A stretch of 64,000 bases of DNA from JBBREP01 sp036501845 (GCA_036501845.1 DASXZO010000157.1:46283-110282); one strand, 5' to 3'. Counted from the stretch's first letter, positions 35,637 through 44,129 are shown. The notes: generated by a model from the letters alone, not told the origin. A program made the numbers and translations.

Positions 35637-36407
35637 ATGACACACAGCGGCAAGGCCATTCTCGCGGCCGCCGCGCTCGTCGTATTGGTGGGCGCGTGCG
35701 GGAGCTCTTCGTCGTCGAAAGCCTCGACCGGAGGCGGGGGGCTCCAGAACACCCCCGGCGGTTCCACCGCGAACAAAGGTGGTTCGTCGGGTGGCAGCTC
35801 GTCGGGGAACTCGTCGGGGAACTCATCGCTCACCGACCTGATCGCCAAGGGCAAGACCGCCGACATCAAGATCACATACAAGGTCAGCGGCAGCGCCGCC
35901 GCAGGCAGCGACAACACCACGTTCACGCTCATCCAGCGCGGCAAGGACAGCGTCGACCAGTTCGGCGACTCCACCGTGTACGACATCGGTGGCAAGACCA
36001 CAACGTGTACGGGCACGGGTTCGAGCGCGTCGTGCGAGTCGATCTCGGGACTCGGCAACACTGGTGCGCTGACCGGCAGCCTGTTCACCACCTACGACCA
36101 GGTGCTGCAGAACAAAGCGCTGGCCCCGTACCTGGGGAGTTTGAAGCAGTCGAGCCAGACGATCGCCGGCCGCAGCGCCAAGTGCATCTCGATCAGCGGC
36201 GCGGCAGCAACCGGGCTCGGCGGGTCGGGCACCGTGTGCATCGACAACAAGACGGGCATCCTCCTGTCGGCGCAGGGAACGAGCTCGGGCAGCACAGGCG
36301 GGATCGTCGCCACCTCGGTCGGCTCACCGTCCGACGCCGACTTCACGCTGCCGGCCACGCCCAAGACGATCAGCGTCCCGTCGTACTCGATCCCGTCCAC
36401 CCCGTAG
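35637..36407 (+). CDS. Lipoprotein of unknown function, paralogue 1
   Basis: 256 residues. Signal peptide with lipobox LVGAC (Cys21), then a Gly/Ser-rich linker to about 65 and a compact domain: ADIKITYKVSG, TTFTLIQRGKDSV, a disulfide-like TTCTGTGSSASCESI, GRSAKCISI and VCIDNKTGILLSAQG. The next gene has the same succession. TACGCT ends 7 bases before the ATG, a leaderless start. The fold resembles extracytoplasmic beta-sheet lipoproteins (LolA/LppX-like), but that is only a shape guess. Confidence 0.7.
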   Translation: MTHSGKAILAAAALVVLVGACGSSSSSKASTGGGGLQNTPGGSTANKGGSSGGSSSGNSSGNSSLTDLIAKGKTADIKITYKVSGSAAAGSDNTTFTLIQRGKDSVDQFGDSTVYDIGGKTTTCTGTGSSASCESISGLGNTGALTGSLFTTYDQVLQNKALAPYLGSLKQSSQTIAGRSAKCISISGAAATGLGGSGTVCIDNKTGILLSAQGTSSGSTGGIVATSVGSPSDADFTLPATPKTISVPSYSIPSTP

Positions 36408-36421
36408 TTCGCGCCGGCATT

Positions 36422-36450
36422 GTGGCGGGCGTCGCACCGGCGCCCGCCAC
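36422..36450. terminator. Hairpin between the two lipoprotein genes
   Basis: 10-bp stem GTGGCGGGCG/CGCCCGCCAC with a 9-base loop, 15 bases after the first stop codon. No T-tract. Confidence 0.65.
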
Positions 36451-36491
36451 GAGCGATCGTCGGCCGAATCCACCGTTACGCTGAACGGCGT

Positions 36492-37244
36492 ATGGGGCCA
36501 CGCGGGCGCGCATTCGCGCTGACGGCCGGATGCGTGTTGGCGGTGTTGTCGGGCGCCGCGTGCAGCGGCGGGAGCAAGTCGTCGACGACGACGCACCACA
36601 ACTCCACCACCACGCGCGCCACGTCGACGTCGTCGACGTCAACACCCGCGGTCACCACGAGCACGACGCGCGCGCCGCGCACCAAGCCGAAGCCGAAGCC
36701 CGCCACCACGACCACCACCACACCGGCGCAGACCTTGTTGCAGGCACTCCTCGCCGACGGCCGCAACGCCGACATCAAGATCGTGTACGACACACCTTCG
36801 GGCCAGGCCACCTTGATCCGCCGCAACGGCGACTCGGTCTATGCCGACGGATCCGGCGTGCGCTTCACGCTGGGCCGCGTGAGCTACGACTGCACGGGCA
36901 CGGGTGACGGCGCAACCTGCGCGTCGATCAAGGGCGACGCAACCCAGAGCGACGTCGACGTGTACACCGCGCTCGTCGCCGACGCGCTCGCCGAGCCGTC
37001 GTTCCACGTGACCGAGTCGACGATGTCCATCCTCGGGCGCACCGCCGAGTGCGTGTTGATCGACGGCCGCCAAACCGCGCGCGCGGGAACCTTCGTGGAC
37101 GCGTGCGTCGACGACGAGACCGGCGTGTTGCTCCGCTTCAGCACACTCGGCCCACCCGATCCGGGGCCCAAGCTCTACGCGGTCTCGTTGGGCACACCCA
37201 CCGACGCCGACTTCCAACTCCCCGTGCCCCCGAGCGGCCCCTGA
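36492..37244 (+). CDS. Lipoprotein of unknown function, paralogue 2
   Basis: 250 residues from ATG 36492. Signal peptide ending LSGAAC (lipobox), a long Thr/Ser/Lys/Pro linker to about 75, then the same domain as the previous gene: NADIKIVYDTPSG, ATLIRRNGDSVYADG, YDCTGTGDGATCASI, GRTAECVLI, ACVDDETGVLLRF and the shared ending GTPTDADFQLP. The pair clearly arose by duplication and has diverged strongly. Each has its own leaderless promoter (TACGCT, nine bases from the ATG here) and its own terminator. Confidence 0.7.
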   Translation: MGPRGRAFALTAGCVLAVLSGAACSGGSKSSTTTHHNSTTTRATSTSSTSTPAVTTSTTRAPRTKPKPKPATTTTTTPAQTLLQALLADGRNADIKIVYDTPSGQATLIRRNGDSVYADGSGVRFTLGRVSYDCTGTGDGATCASIKGDATQSDVDVYTALVADALAEPSFHVTESTMSILGRTAECVLIDGRQTARAGTFVDACVDDETGVLLRFSTLGPPDPGPKLYAVSLGTPTDADFQLPVPPSGP

Positions 37245-37250
37245 CCCGTC

Positions 37251-37298
37251 CCGTGGTCCCACACACGGTCGACTTGTCAACTGTTCATGGGACCACGG
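37251..37298. terminator. Bidirectional hairpin between convergent lipoprotein gene and truA
   Basis: 11-bp stem CCGTGGTCCCA/TGGGACCACGG, with GTCGAC...GTCAAC in the 26-base loop. It fills the gap between the two stop codons (37244 and 37303), ending the alpha ribosomal operon on the minus strand. Confidence 0.75.
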
Positions 37299-37302
37299 CG
37301 CG

Positions 37303-38058
37303 TCAGTAGTCGACGTGCCAGAGGCAGAGGCCGTGGGGCGGCGCCATGTCGCCGGCCGCGGCGCGGTCGGCGGCGCGGATGATGCCGAGCATCTCGCCCG
37401 GGCGCCGCTTGCCCGTGCCCACCTCCACGAGCGTTCCCACCACTGAACGCACCATCTGCCAGCAGAACGCGTTGGCGCTCACCTCGTACTGCAGCACCCC
37501 GTCGCCCACCTCGTCCCAACGCGACTCGACCACGCGGCGGCGCAATGACGGCTGATCCGCTTCTGCACGCCCGCTCACCTTCGGCTTGCGGCAGAAGCTC
37601 GCGAAGTCGTGCTCGCCGATGAAGGCGTCGCTCGCGATGCGCAGCGCGCGCAGGTCGAGCGGCGCGTCGATCCACCATGCGAAGCGGGCCCGAAACGGGT
37701 CGGGCGCGTCGCGATTGACGATCGTGTACCGGTACGTGCGCGCTCGCGCGTCGAATCGAGCGCTGAAGCCCGAAGCCGCGATCGCGGCATCACGCACCAC
37801 AACTTCTGGGCCGAGCATCGAGTTGACGGAACGCCGCAGGCGAACCAGGTCCACACCGTCAGGCGCGTCGAAGCTCACCACCTGCCCCCACGCGTGCACA
37901 CCACGATCGGTACGCCCCGCGCACGTGACGTCGACCTCGCGCCGCAACGCCGTAGTCAGCGCCTCGGCCAGCACACCGCCGACAGTCCGCTGCCGTTCCT
38001 GCACCGCAAACCCATGAAAATCAGTGCCGTCATAGGCAACGGTCAACCGAATGCGCAC
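37303..38058 (-). CDS. truA: tRNA pseudouridine synthase TruA
   Basis: 251 residues from GTG 38058, giving VRIRLTVAYDGTDFHGF, the usual amino terminus; the open frame upstream encodes a 23-residue extension made entirely from repeat family B and is probably not translated. Catalytic Asp in CAGRTDRGVHA, then FDARARTYRY, DFASFCRK and the RNA-binding FCWQMVRSVVGTLVEVG. Makes pseudouridine at positions 38-40 of tRNA anticodon stems. Last gene of the alpha operon after rplQ, as in many actinobacteria. Confidence 0.95.
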   Translation of the reverse strand: MRIRLTVAYDGTDFHGFAVQERQRTVGGVLAEALTTALRREVDVTCAGRTDRGVHAWGQVVSFDAPDGVDLVRLRRSVNSMLGPEVVVRDAAIAASGFSARFDARARTYRYTIVNRDAPDPFRARFAWWIDAPLDLRALRIASDAFIGEHDFASFCRKPKVSGRAEADQPSLRRRVVESRWDEVGDGVLQYEVSANAFCWQMVRSVVGTLVEVGTGKRRPGEMLGIIRAADRAAAGDMAPPHGLCLWHVDY

Positions 38059-38097
38059 TCCACCCCCGCTCGCCTGCGCCTCGCGCCCCGAGGGGCT
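38059..38097 (-). repeat. Family B repeat forming the truA ribosome-binding site
   Basis: Minus strand: GCCCCTCGGGGCGCGAGGCG, CAGGCGAGCGGGGGTGGA, then the GTG start of truA. GGGGGTGGA is the presumed Shine-Dalgarno. The first half is a GC palindrome. Confidence 0.75.
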
Positions 38098-38139
38098 TTC
38101 GGCCGGGGCGGGATCGAAGAGCGTCAAGGCTCCGGAGCG

Positions 38140-38490
38140 TCAGACGAACTCGACGCGCGCCATGGGCGCGTTGTCGCCGGGGCGCGGACCCAGCTTGAGG
38201 ATGCGCAGGTAGCCACCGTTGCGGTGCTCGTAACGCGGGCCGATCTCGTCGAAGAGCTTCGACGCCGCGTCCTTGTCGTGGATCTTGGCCACGACGAGGC
38301 GCTGCTGGTGCACGCCGCCCTTTTTCGCCTTGGTCACGAGCTTCTCGGCGTAGGGCCGCAGCGCCTTGGCCTTGGTCTCGGTGGTCACGATCGCCTCGGC
38401 GATGATCAGCGAGGCGGCGAGGTTCGCCATGAGCTGCTTCTGGTGCTGCGGCGAGCCGCCGAGCTTGTGGCCCTTCTTCGGCGTGGGCAC
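38140..38490 (-). CDS. rplQ: 50S ribosomal protein L17
   Basis: 116 residues. MPTPKKGHKLGGSPQHQKQLMANLAASLI start, TTETKAKALRPYAEKLVTKAK and the YLRILKLGPRPGDNAPMA end are diagnostic. L17 sits near the exit tunnel of the 50S subunit. Three bases separate it from rpoA, the standard alpha-operon order. Confidence 0.98.
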   Translation of the reverse strand: MPTPKKGHKLGGSPQHQKQLMANLAASLIIAEAIVTTETKAKALRPYAEKLVTKAKKGGVHQQRLVVAKIHDKDAASKLFDEIGPRYEHRNGGYLRILKLGPRPGDNAPMARVEFV

Positions 38491-38493
38491 GAG

Positions 38494-39432
38494 CTACTCC
38501 TTGACCCGGAGCGACAAGCCGCGCTCGTCGAGCTTCTGGATGACCTCTTCGAGCGACTTGGAACCGAAGTTCGTGATCGCGAGCAGGTCGTCCTCGGTCT
38601 TCATCACGAGCTGACCGATGGTGTCCACGCGCGCCCGCTTGAGGCAGTTGCGGGGACGCTCCGACAGGTCGAGCTCCTCGATCGGCAGGTCGAAGTCGGG
38701 CGAGTGGCCGGCAGCGGCAGCGGTCTCGCCGAGCTCCAGCCCCTTCGGCTCGTCCGAGAGGTTGGCGATCAGCCCGACCAGGTTGCCGAGCGTCTGCGCG
38801 GCCGACGCCAGCGCGTCACGCGGCGAGATCGAACCGTCGGTCTCGATCTCCACGGTGAGCTTGTCGTAGTTCGTGGCCTGCTCGACGCGCGTCGGCTCGA
38901 CGGTGAATGCAACCCGGCGCACCGGCGAGAAGATGGCGTCGACCGGGATGATGCCGATCGGCGCGCCGGCCTTCTTCGCCTTCTCGGCCGAGAGGTAGCC
39001 GCGTCCCTGCTCGACAGTGATGTCGAGCGCGAGCCGGCCCGTGGCATTCACGTGCGCGAGCACGAGGTCGGGGTCGAGCACCTCGACATCGGCCGTGGTC
39101 TGGATGTCTCCAGCGGTGACCGCGCCCGGACCACGCTTGTCGAGCCGCAACGACACCGGCTCGTCGGCGTAGCAACGCAGCACGAGGTCCTTGAGGTTGA
39201 GGATGATGTCGGTGACGTCTTCCTTGACGCCCTTGATCACGCTGAACTCGTGCAGCGCGTCGTCGAACCGCACCTGCGTGACCGCGGCGCCGGGGATGCT
39301 CGACAGGAGCGTGCGGCGCAGGCTGTTGCCGAGCGTGTGACCGAAGCCTGGCTCGAGCGGCGAGATGGTGAAGCTCTGAGTGTTGCCGTTTGCTTCGGCA
39401 GCTTCGATTTCGGGTCGCTGGATGATGAGCAT
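38494..39432 (-). CDS. rpoA: RNA polymerase alpha subunit
   Basis: 312 residues. N-terminal assembly domain (EPGFGHTLGNSLRRTLLSSIPGAAV; LNLKDLVLR), a linker about residues 225-245, and the C-terminal DNA-binding domain (SERPRNCLKRARVDTIGQLV; NFGSKSLEEVIQKLDERGL). It nucleates the polymerase core and reads UP elements. Co-transcribed with the preceding ribosomal genes. Confidence 0.98.
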   Translation of the reverse strand: MLIIQRPEIEAAEANGNTQSFTISPLEPGFGHTLGNSLRRTLLSSIPGAAVTQVRFDDALHEFSVIKGVKEDVTDIILNLKDLVLRCYADEPVSLRLDKRGPGAVTAGDIQTTADVEVLDPDLVLAHVNATGRLALDITVEQGRGYLSAEKAKKAGAPIGIIPVDAIFSPVRRVAFTVEPTRVEQATNYDKLTVEIETDGSISPRDALASAAQTLGNLVGLIANLSDEPKGLELGETAAAAGHSPDFDLPIEELDLSERPRNCLKRARVDTIGQLVMKTEDDLLAITNFGSKSLEEVIQKLDERGLSLRVKE

Positions 39433-39487
39433 TCGCAGCCTCGATGAGTTGAATTGCGGAAGAGCGCCGGACGGTTACCCGGGCGAA

Positions 39488-40111
39488 TTACTTGGAGTAC
39501 AGCTCGACGATCAGCTGTTCGCGCACGGGCACATCGATCTGCTCGCGGATCGGCAGGTCGCGCACCGTCGCGCTGTACTCGCCGGCGTTGGCTTCGAGCC
39601 ACATCGGCACGGAACGGTCGATCGTGTCGATGTTGTGGCGGATCACGATCATGTTCTGCGCCTTCGTACGCAGGCGGAGCACGTCGCCGCGCCGCAGGGC
39701 GTAGCTCGGGATCGTGACGCGCTTGCCGTTGACGTCGACGTGGCCGTGACGCACGAGCTGGCGGGCCTGGTTGCGGCTCGCCGCGAAGCCGGCGCGGAAC
39801 ACTGCATTGTCGAGGCGGAGCTCGAGCATCCGGAGCAGGTTCTCGCCCGTGATGCCCGGCTGCGAGTTCGCGCGGGCGTAAGTGTTGCGGAACTGCTTCT
39901 CGAGCAGACCGTAGATACGGCGGGCCTTCTGCTTCTCGCGGAGCTGGAGCATGTACTCGCTCTCACGGATGCGGCCACGGCCGTGCTGCCCCGGCGGGTA
40001 GGGACGGCTCTCGATCGGGCACTTCATGGTGTCGCACTTGGCGCCCTTCAGGAACAGCTTCATGCGCTCCCGGCGGCACAGGCGACAGACCGGTCCGGTG
40101 TAACGGGCCAT
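39488..40111 (-). CDS. rpsD: 30S ribosomal protein S4
   Basis: 207 residues. MARYTGPVCRLCRRERMKLFLKGAKCD contains a four-cysteine zinc site (C9, C12, C26 and C31 region), so this is the zinc-binding form. EKQKARRIYGLLEKQF, the S4 RNA-binding domain (RLDNAVFRAGFA, QLVRHGHVDVNGKRV) follow. Early 16S-binding assembly protein and translational repressor in many bacteria. Confidence 0.98.
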   Translation of the reverse strand: MARYTGPVCRLCRRERMKLFLKGAKCDTMKCPIESRPYPPGQHGRGRIRESEYMLQLREKQKARRIYGLLEKQFRNTYARANSQPGITGENLLRMLELRLDNAVFRAGFAASRNQARQLVRHGHVDVNGKRVTIPSYALRRGDVLRLRTKAQNMIVIRHNIDTIDRSVPMWLEANAGEYSATVRDLPIREQIDVPVREQLIVELYSK

Positions 40112-40114
40112 CGG

Positions 40115-40513
40115 TCAGACCCTCCGACGCTTCGGCGGGCGGCAACCGTTGTGCGGGATCGGCGTGACGTCCTTGATGCCGACCACTTCGATGCCCGTGT
40201 TCTGGATCGAACGGATCGCGGTCTCGCGGCCCGAACCCGGACCTTTCACCATCACGTCGACGCGGCGCACACCGTGCTCGATCGCTTTCTTGGCCGCGGC
40301 CTCGGCCGCGAGCTGCGCCGCGAACGGCGTGCTCTTGCGGCTCCCCTTGAAGCCGACGTTGCCCGAACTCGCCCACGAGATGGCGTTGCCCTGCAGGTCG
40401 GTGATCGTGACGATCGTGTTGTTGAACGAGGACTTGATGTGCACGACGCCGTAAGCGACGTTCTTGCGCTCGCGCCGCTTGGGTCGCCGGCCACCGGCCG
40501 CTGGACGTGCCAT
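40115..40513 (-). CDS. rpsK: 30S ribosomal protein S11
   Basis: 132 residues. GVVHIKSSFNNTIVTITD, WASSGNVGFKGSRKSTPFAAQLAA, VKGPGSGRETAIRSIQ and the DVTPIPHNGCRPPKRRRV tail identify S11, which lines the mRNA exit platform. Four bases to rpsD and directly adjacent to the rpsM stop. Confidence 0.98.
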   Translation of the reverse strand: MARPAAGGRRPKRRERKNVAYGVVHIKSSFNNTIVTITDLQGNAISWASSGNVGFKGSRKSTPFAAQLAAEAAAKKAIEHGVRRVDVMVKGPGSGRETAIRSIQNTGIEVVGIKDVTPIPHNGCRPPKRRRV

Positions 40514-40894
40514 CTAGTGCTTCCTCGCCTTCTTCTTGCCCGCGACCGTCTTCTTCGGTCCCTTGCGGGTGCGCGCGTTCGTGCGCGTCCGCTGACCGTG
40601 CACCGGTAGGCCGCGGCGGTGCCGCAGACCCTGGTAGCAACCGATCTCCATCTTGCGCTTGATGTTCTGGCTGACCTCGCGGCGCAGGTCACCTTCGACC
40701 TTCACCTGCTGGTCGATCGCCGCGCGCAGGCGCGACACCTCTTCCTCGGTGAGGTCGCGCACCCTGGTCTCGCGCGAGATCCCTGTCTCGTCGCACAATT
40801 GCTGGGCGGTCGTGCGACCGATCCCAAAGATGTAAGTGAGCGAGATTTCGAGTCGCTTCTCGCGCGGAATGTCGACACCTGCGATACGGGCCAT
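40514..40894 (-). CDS. rpsM: 30S ribosomal protein S13
   Basis: 126 residues. MARIAGVDIPREKRLEISLTYIFGIGRTTAQ start, LRRGLPVHGQRTRTNARTRKG basic end. S13 contacts the 50S head bridge and P-site tRNA. Three bases separate it from rpmJ. Confidence 0.98.
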   Translation of the reverse strand: MARIAGVDIPREKRLEISLTYIFGIGRTTAQQLCDETGISRETRVRDLTEEEVSRLRAAIDQQVKVEGDLRREVSQNIKRKMEIGCYQGLRHRRGLPVHGQRTRTNARTRKGPKKTVAGKKKARKH

Positions 40895-40897
40895 GCT

Positions 40898-41014
40898 TTA
40901 CCCCTGGACCTGCTTGTGGCGCGGGTTGCTGCTGCAGATCACGCGCACCTTGCCGTGGCGGCGCACGATCTTGCAGTTCTCACACATACGCTTGACCGAA
41001 GGTCGTACCTTCAT
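40898..41014 (-). CDS. rpmJ: 50S ribosomal protein L36
   Basis: 38 residues, MKVRPSVKRMCENCKIVRR followed by HGKVRVICSSNPRHKQVQG. The C-C-C-H zinc ligands are present (C11, C14, C27, H33), so it is the zinc-bound form. It follows infA by 31 bases, the canonical infA-rpmJ-rpsM order. Confidence 0.97.
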   Translation of the reverse strand: MKVRPSVKRMCENCKIVRRHGKVRVICSSNPRHKQVQG

Positions 41015-41045
41015 CGGACTTGCTTTCTCATCGTGTGGTTGTGCT

Positions 41046-41270
41046 CTACCGGTACCGGAACGTGATCCGGCCGCGGGAGAGGTCGTAGGGCGTGAGCTCC
41101 ACTTGCACCTTGTCGCCCGGCGCGATGCGGATGTAGTGCATGCGCATCTTCCCCGAGATGTGAGCAAGCACTTTGTGCCCGTTCTCGAGCTCGACACGGA
41201 AGTAGGCGTTCGGCAGCGACTCGACGATCGTGCCTTCAACCAGGATCGTGTCGTCCTTGGGCTTCGCGAT
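41046..41270 (-). CDS. infA: Translation initiation factor IF-1 with apparent AUC start
   Basis: 74 residues, IAKPKDDTILVEGTIVESLP then NAYFRVELENGHKVLAHISG and KMRMHYIRIAPGDKVQVELT, ending RITFRYR. It matches IF-1 along its whole length, an OB-fold protein that blocks the ribosomal A site during initiation. The codon at the Met position is ATC (41268-41270). The codon two triplets before it is an in-frame TGA, so no ATG, GTG or TTG is available upstream; the first alternative is CTG at codon 10, which would delete the conserved first strand. AAGGTGGTGAG stands at ribosome-binding distance from the ATC. A sequencing error is the main alternative. Confidence 0.85.
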   Translation of the reverse strand: MAKPKDDTILVEGTIVESLPNAYFRVELENGHKVLAHISGKMRMHYIRIAPGDKVQVELTPYDLSRGRITFRYR

Positions 41271-41518
41271 GGGATCTCACCACCTTGGTGGTCGGTCGTT
41301 CCGTGGAGACGGGGACATAACGGCTGCGAGTGGCGCGCCCGTCGGGTGGACTGGCGCACACAGCTGCGGCCGGGGACCGGTCAAGCACTCACGCGCAGCG
41401 CGCGCATGCACTTGGCCGAAAATTGGCCGGTTGCCAGGCTACCGGGCGCTGCTCACACCGCCAAACCAGGCGGGCAAACCAGGGGCCTGCGACCTCACCC
41501 ACTTGCTGCAACGCCCAT
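41271..41518 (-). promoter_or_regulatory. Leader and possible promoter of the infA-rpmJ-rpsM operon
   Basis: 248 non-coding bases between adk and infA. A tentative minus-strand promoter is TTTGGC, 18 bases, TAGCCT (centred near 41445). The tandem CCTGGTTTGCCCG/CCTGGTTTGGCGG (41463-41488) lies at the -35 side. GGCCAATTTTCGGCC (41413-41427) can form a small stem. A second TTGACC at about 41388 has no good -10. Confidence 0.3.
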
Positions 41519-42184
41519 CTATTCCAACACTCCGTCGATGGCGTCGGTGAGACGAGCGAACACTTCCTCGGTGGGGCCGACTCCGTCGATGGTGACCACC
41601 GGCAAACCGCTCTCGCGGTAGAACTCGCGGATCGGCCGGGTCTCCTGCTCGTAGGCGTCGAGCCGGCGTTCGATGGCCTCGGGCGTGTCGTCGGGGCGCT
41701 GCACGACGTTGCCGCCACACACGTCGCAGGTCCAGTTGACCTTGGGGGGGTTGGACACCGAGTAGATGTGCGAGCTGTCGCGTTCGCACACCCGTCGCTC
41801 CGACAGCCGCTCCACGACCACTTCGCGCGGCACGTCGATGTGCACCACCGCATCGAGGGGCCGGCCGTCGAGCACCCGGCCGAGCTCCACCGCCTGACCT
41901 TGGGTGCGGGGGAAACCGTCGAGGATGAAGCCATCCGACATCGGCCCGCCGGGCGCCAGGCACTCCTCGACCACACCCATGACGATGTCGTCGGGGACGA
42001 GCTCGCCGGCGTCCATGTAGCGCTTGGCCTCGAGGCCGAACGCGGTGCCCGCGCTGGCCTGCGCACGGAACATGTCGCCCGTGGAGAGGTGCGCGATGTC
42101 GTAGTGCCGGGCGAGCAGAGTGGCCTGCGTTCCCTTGCCGGCACCCTGCTTGCCCAGGAGCACGATCCGGGGCTTGCTTCCCAT
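41519..42184 (-). CDS. adk: Adenylate kinase
   Basis: 221 residues. P-loop GKQGAGKGTQA, AMP-binding STGDMFR, DGFPRTQGQAVEL, and a lid with C..., HIYSVSNPPK and CDVCGG, a variant of the zinc lid. Balances ATP, ADP and AMP. It follows secY by 25 bases, the normal spc-operon end. The 248-base gap to infA suggests that a new transcription unit begins after it. Confidence 0.97.
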   Translation of the reverse strand: MGSKPRIVLLGKQGAGKGTQATLLARHYDIAHLSTGDMFRAQASAGTAFGLEAKRYMDAGELVPDDIVMGVVEECLAPGGPMSDGFILDGFPRTQGQAVELGRVLDGRPLDAVVHIDVPREVVVERLSERRVCERDSSHIYSVSNPPKVNWTCDVCGGNVVQRPDDTPEAIERRLDAYEQETRPIREFYRESGLPVVTIDGVGPTEEVFARLTDAIDGVLE

Positions 42185-42209
42185 CCTCAGGCGACCACGA
42201 CCCAGCGCG

Positions 42210-43535
42210 TCAGCGCAGGAACCCTTCGTAGTTGCGCATCATCAGCTGGCTGTCGATCTGCTGCATCGTCTCGAGGGCGACACCCACGATGATCAGCAAG
42301 GACACGCCGCCGAACGGGAACTGCGAGATGCTCCAGAGCTTGAACACCAGCAGTGGGATCGCCGCGACCACGGTGAGGAACAAGGCGCCGGGCAGCGTGA
42401 TGCGGTTGAGCACCTTCGACAGGTAGTCACGCGTGGGCGGCCCGGGGCGGATGCCAGGGATGAACCCGCCCTGTTTTCGGATGATGTCGGCCTGTTGCTC
42501 CGGGTTGAACGCGATCGCTGTGTAGAAGTAGGAGAAGAACAGGATCATCAATGCGTAGAGACCGATGTAGGTCCAGGTGGTGCCGCCGTTGATGATGTTG
42601 TTCTGCGTGAACGTCTTGAAGCTCGTCCACGGCAACACGTTGGCGATCAGCACGGGGAACTGCAGGATCGAGCTCGCGAAGATCACCGGGATCACACCCG
42701 ACTGGTTGACCTTCAACGGGATGTAGGTGTTCTGGCCGCCGTACATCCGGCGGCCGACCACACGTTTGGCGAACTGCACAGGGATACGGCGCTGCCCCGA
42801 CTCGACGATCACGATTGCCACCACCATGGCGACCGCGATGAACAGGATCACGACGAACTGGATCCGGCTTCCCTGAGTGAACACGTCGCCCAATTGGAAC
42901 GGCATGCGCGAGATCACCGAGGCAAAGATCAAGATCGACATGCCGTTCCCGATGCCGCGCTGGGTGATCAGCTCACCGAACCACATCACCACCGCGGTGC
43001 CTGCCGTCCAGGTGAGCACGATCAGCATGGCTTTGGGCGCGGTGAGGTCGCCGAGAAGGAACTTTTGCCCCGGTGGTAACAGGTTTCCTGACAGCTGGAA
43101 CAGGTTGCCGTTGCCGGAGTTCAGCGCGAACACGAAACCGGTGGACTGCACGATCGCCAGCGCGACGGTGAGATAACGCGTCCACTGCGTGATCTTCTTC
43201 TGCCCGGTGGGGCCTTCGTTCTGCCACTGCTCGAGCTTCGGGATCACCACACCGAGCAGCTGCATGATGATCGACGCCGTGATGTACGGCATGATCCCGA
43301 GGAAGAACACCGACACGTTCGTGAGCGCGCCGCCGGCGAAGAGGTCGAGGTACCCGACGAGTCCACCGCTCGTGGTGTTGCGCAGATCCTTCACCGCGGC
43401 GTAGTCGACGTAGGGCGCGATGATGTGGCAGCCGACCCGGTACAGCCAGATGACGAAGATCGTGAAGATGATCTTGCCGCGCAGGTCGGGGACCTTGATG
43501 AGGTTCTTGAGACGGGCGACGCCTGTCTCTGCCAT
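42210..43535 (-). CDS. secY: Preprotein translocase subunit SecY
   Basis: 441 residues with ten hydrophobic segments. Signatures: IFTIFVIWLYRVGCHI (TM1), the plug after YVDYAAVKDL, LFAGGALTNVSVFFLGIMPYITASIIMQLL, QRGIGNGMSILIFA, FAKRVVGRRMYGG (cytosolic loop 4) and the C5 loop FIPGIRPGPPTRDYL. It forms the channel that exports prepilins and lipoproteins such as those encoded nearby. Confidence 0.98.
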   Translation of the reverse strand: MAETGVARLKNLIKVPDLRGKIIFTIFVIWLYRVGCHIIAPYVDYAAVKDLRNTTSGGLVGYLDLFAGGALTNVSVFFLGIMPYITASIIMQLLGVVIPKLEQWQNEGPTGQKKITQWTRYLTVALAIVQSTGFVFALNSGNGNLFQLSGNLLPPGQKFLLGDLTAPKAMLIVLTWTAGTAVVMWFGELITQRGIGNGMSILIFASVISRMPFQLGDVFTQGSRIQFVVILFIAVAMVVAIVIVESGQRRIPVQFAKRVVGRRMYGGQNTYIPLKVNQSGVIPVIFASSILQFPVLIANVLPWTSFKTFTQNNIINGGTTWTYIGLYALMILFFSYFYTAIAFNPEQQADIIRKQGGFIPGIRPGPPTRDYLSKVLNRITLPGALFLTVVAAIPLLVFKLWSISQFPFGGVSLLIIVGVALETMQQIDSQLMMRNYEGFLR

Positions 43536-43622
43536 CTCCTCAGACCCTTCCCTGCGTGTGTGACGAGCAGCCCGAGCGGGCCGGCGACCCCGGCCCAGAG
43601 GCGCAGATCCTAACGGCCGAAA

Positions 43623-44129
43623 CTACCGATTTGCGTGCTGGTTGCCGCGAGCCGGCGGGCGGCGGTCGCCCCACGGACTCGGCACCACTTCCACCCGGCC
43701 CCCTGCGGCTTCGATGGCCTGACGGGCCGATGCCGAGAAGGCGTGCGCCTGCACGTCGAGCTTCTTGTCGAGCGTGCCGCGGCCGAGCACCTTGACCAGG
43801 CCGTGCTTGTGGGCCAGGCCGCGCTCGCGCAGCTCCTGCAAGCTGACCGTGGCACCGGCATCGAAGATCTCGGTGAGCGTGTCGAGGTTGATCGCTTGGT
43901 ACTCGACGCGGAACGGGTTGTTGAAGCCCTTCAGCTTCGGCGTGCGGCGGTGCAGCGGGGTCTGGCCGCCCTCGAAACCGCGCGCCACCTTGCCGCGACC
44001 GCGCGAGTTCTGACCCTTGGTGCCGCGGCCGGCGGTCTTGCCGCCCTTGCCCGCGATGCCGCGGCCGACGCGGCGCTTCGCCTTCGTCGAGCCCTCGGCA
44101 GGCTTGAGATCGTGAACCTTGATTGTCAT
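43623..44129 (-). CDS. rplO: 50S ribosomal protein L15
   Basis: 168 residues. KPAEGSTKAKRRVGRGIAGK, GGKTAGRGTKGQNSRGRG and FEGGQTPLHRRTPKLKGF are L15 hallmarks. A C-terminal tail of about 20 residues (VVPSPWGDRRPPARGNQHAN) exceeds the usual end. Its Shine-Dalgarno AAGAGG comes from the family A repeat that fills the gap to rpmD. Confidence 0.97.
   Translation of the reverse strand: MTIKVHDLKPAEGSTKAKRRVGRGIAGKGGKTAGRGTKGQNSRGRGKVARGFEGGQTPLHRRTPKLKGFNNPFRVEYQAINLDTLTEIFDAGATVSLQELRERGLAHKHGLVKVLGRGTLDKKLDVQAHAFSASARQAIEAAGGRVEVVPSPWGDRRPPARGNQHANR

Noticed and set aside
38059..38127. 23-residue N-terminal extension of TruA
   Set aside because: Encoded by the family B repeat; the GTG right after GGGGGTGGA gives the normal TruA start.
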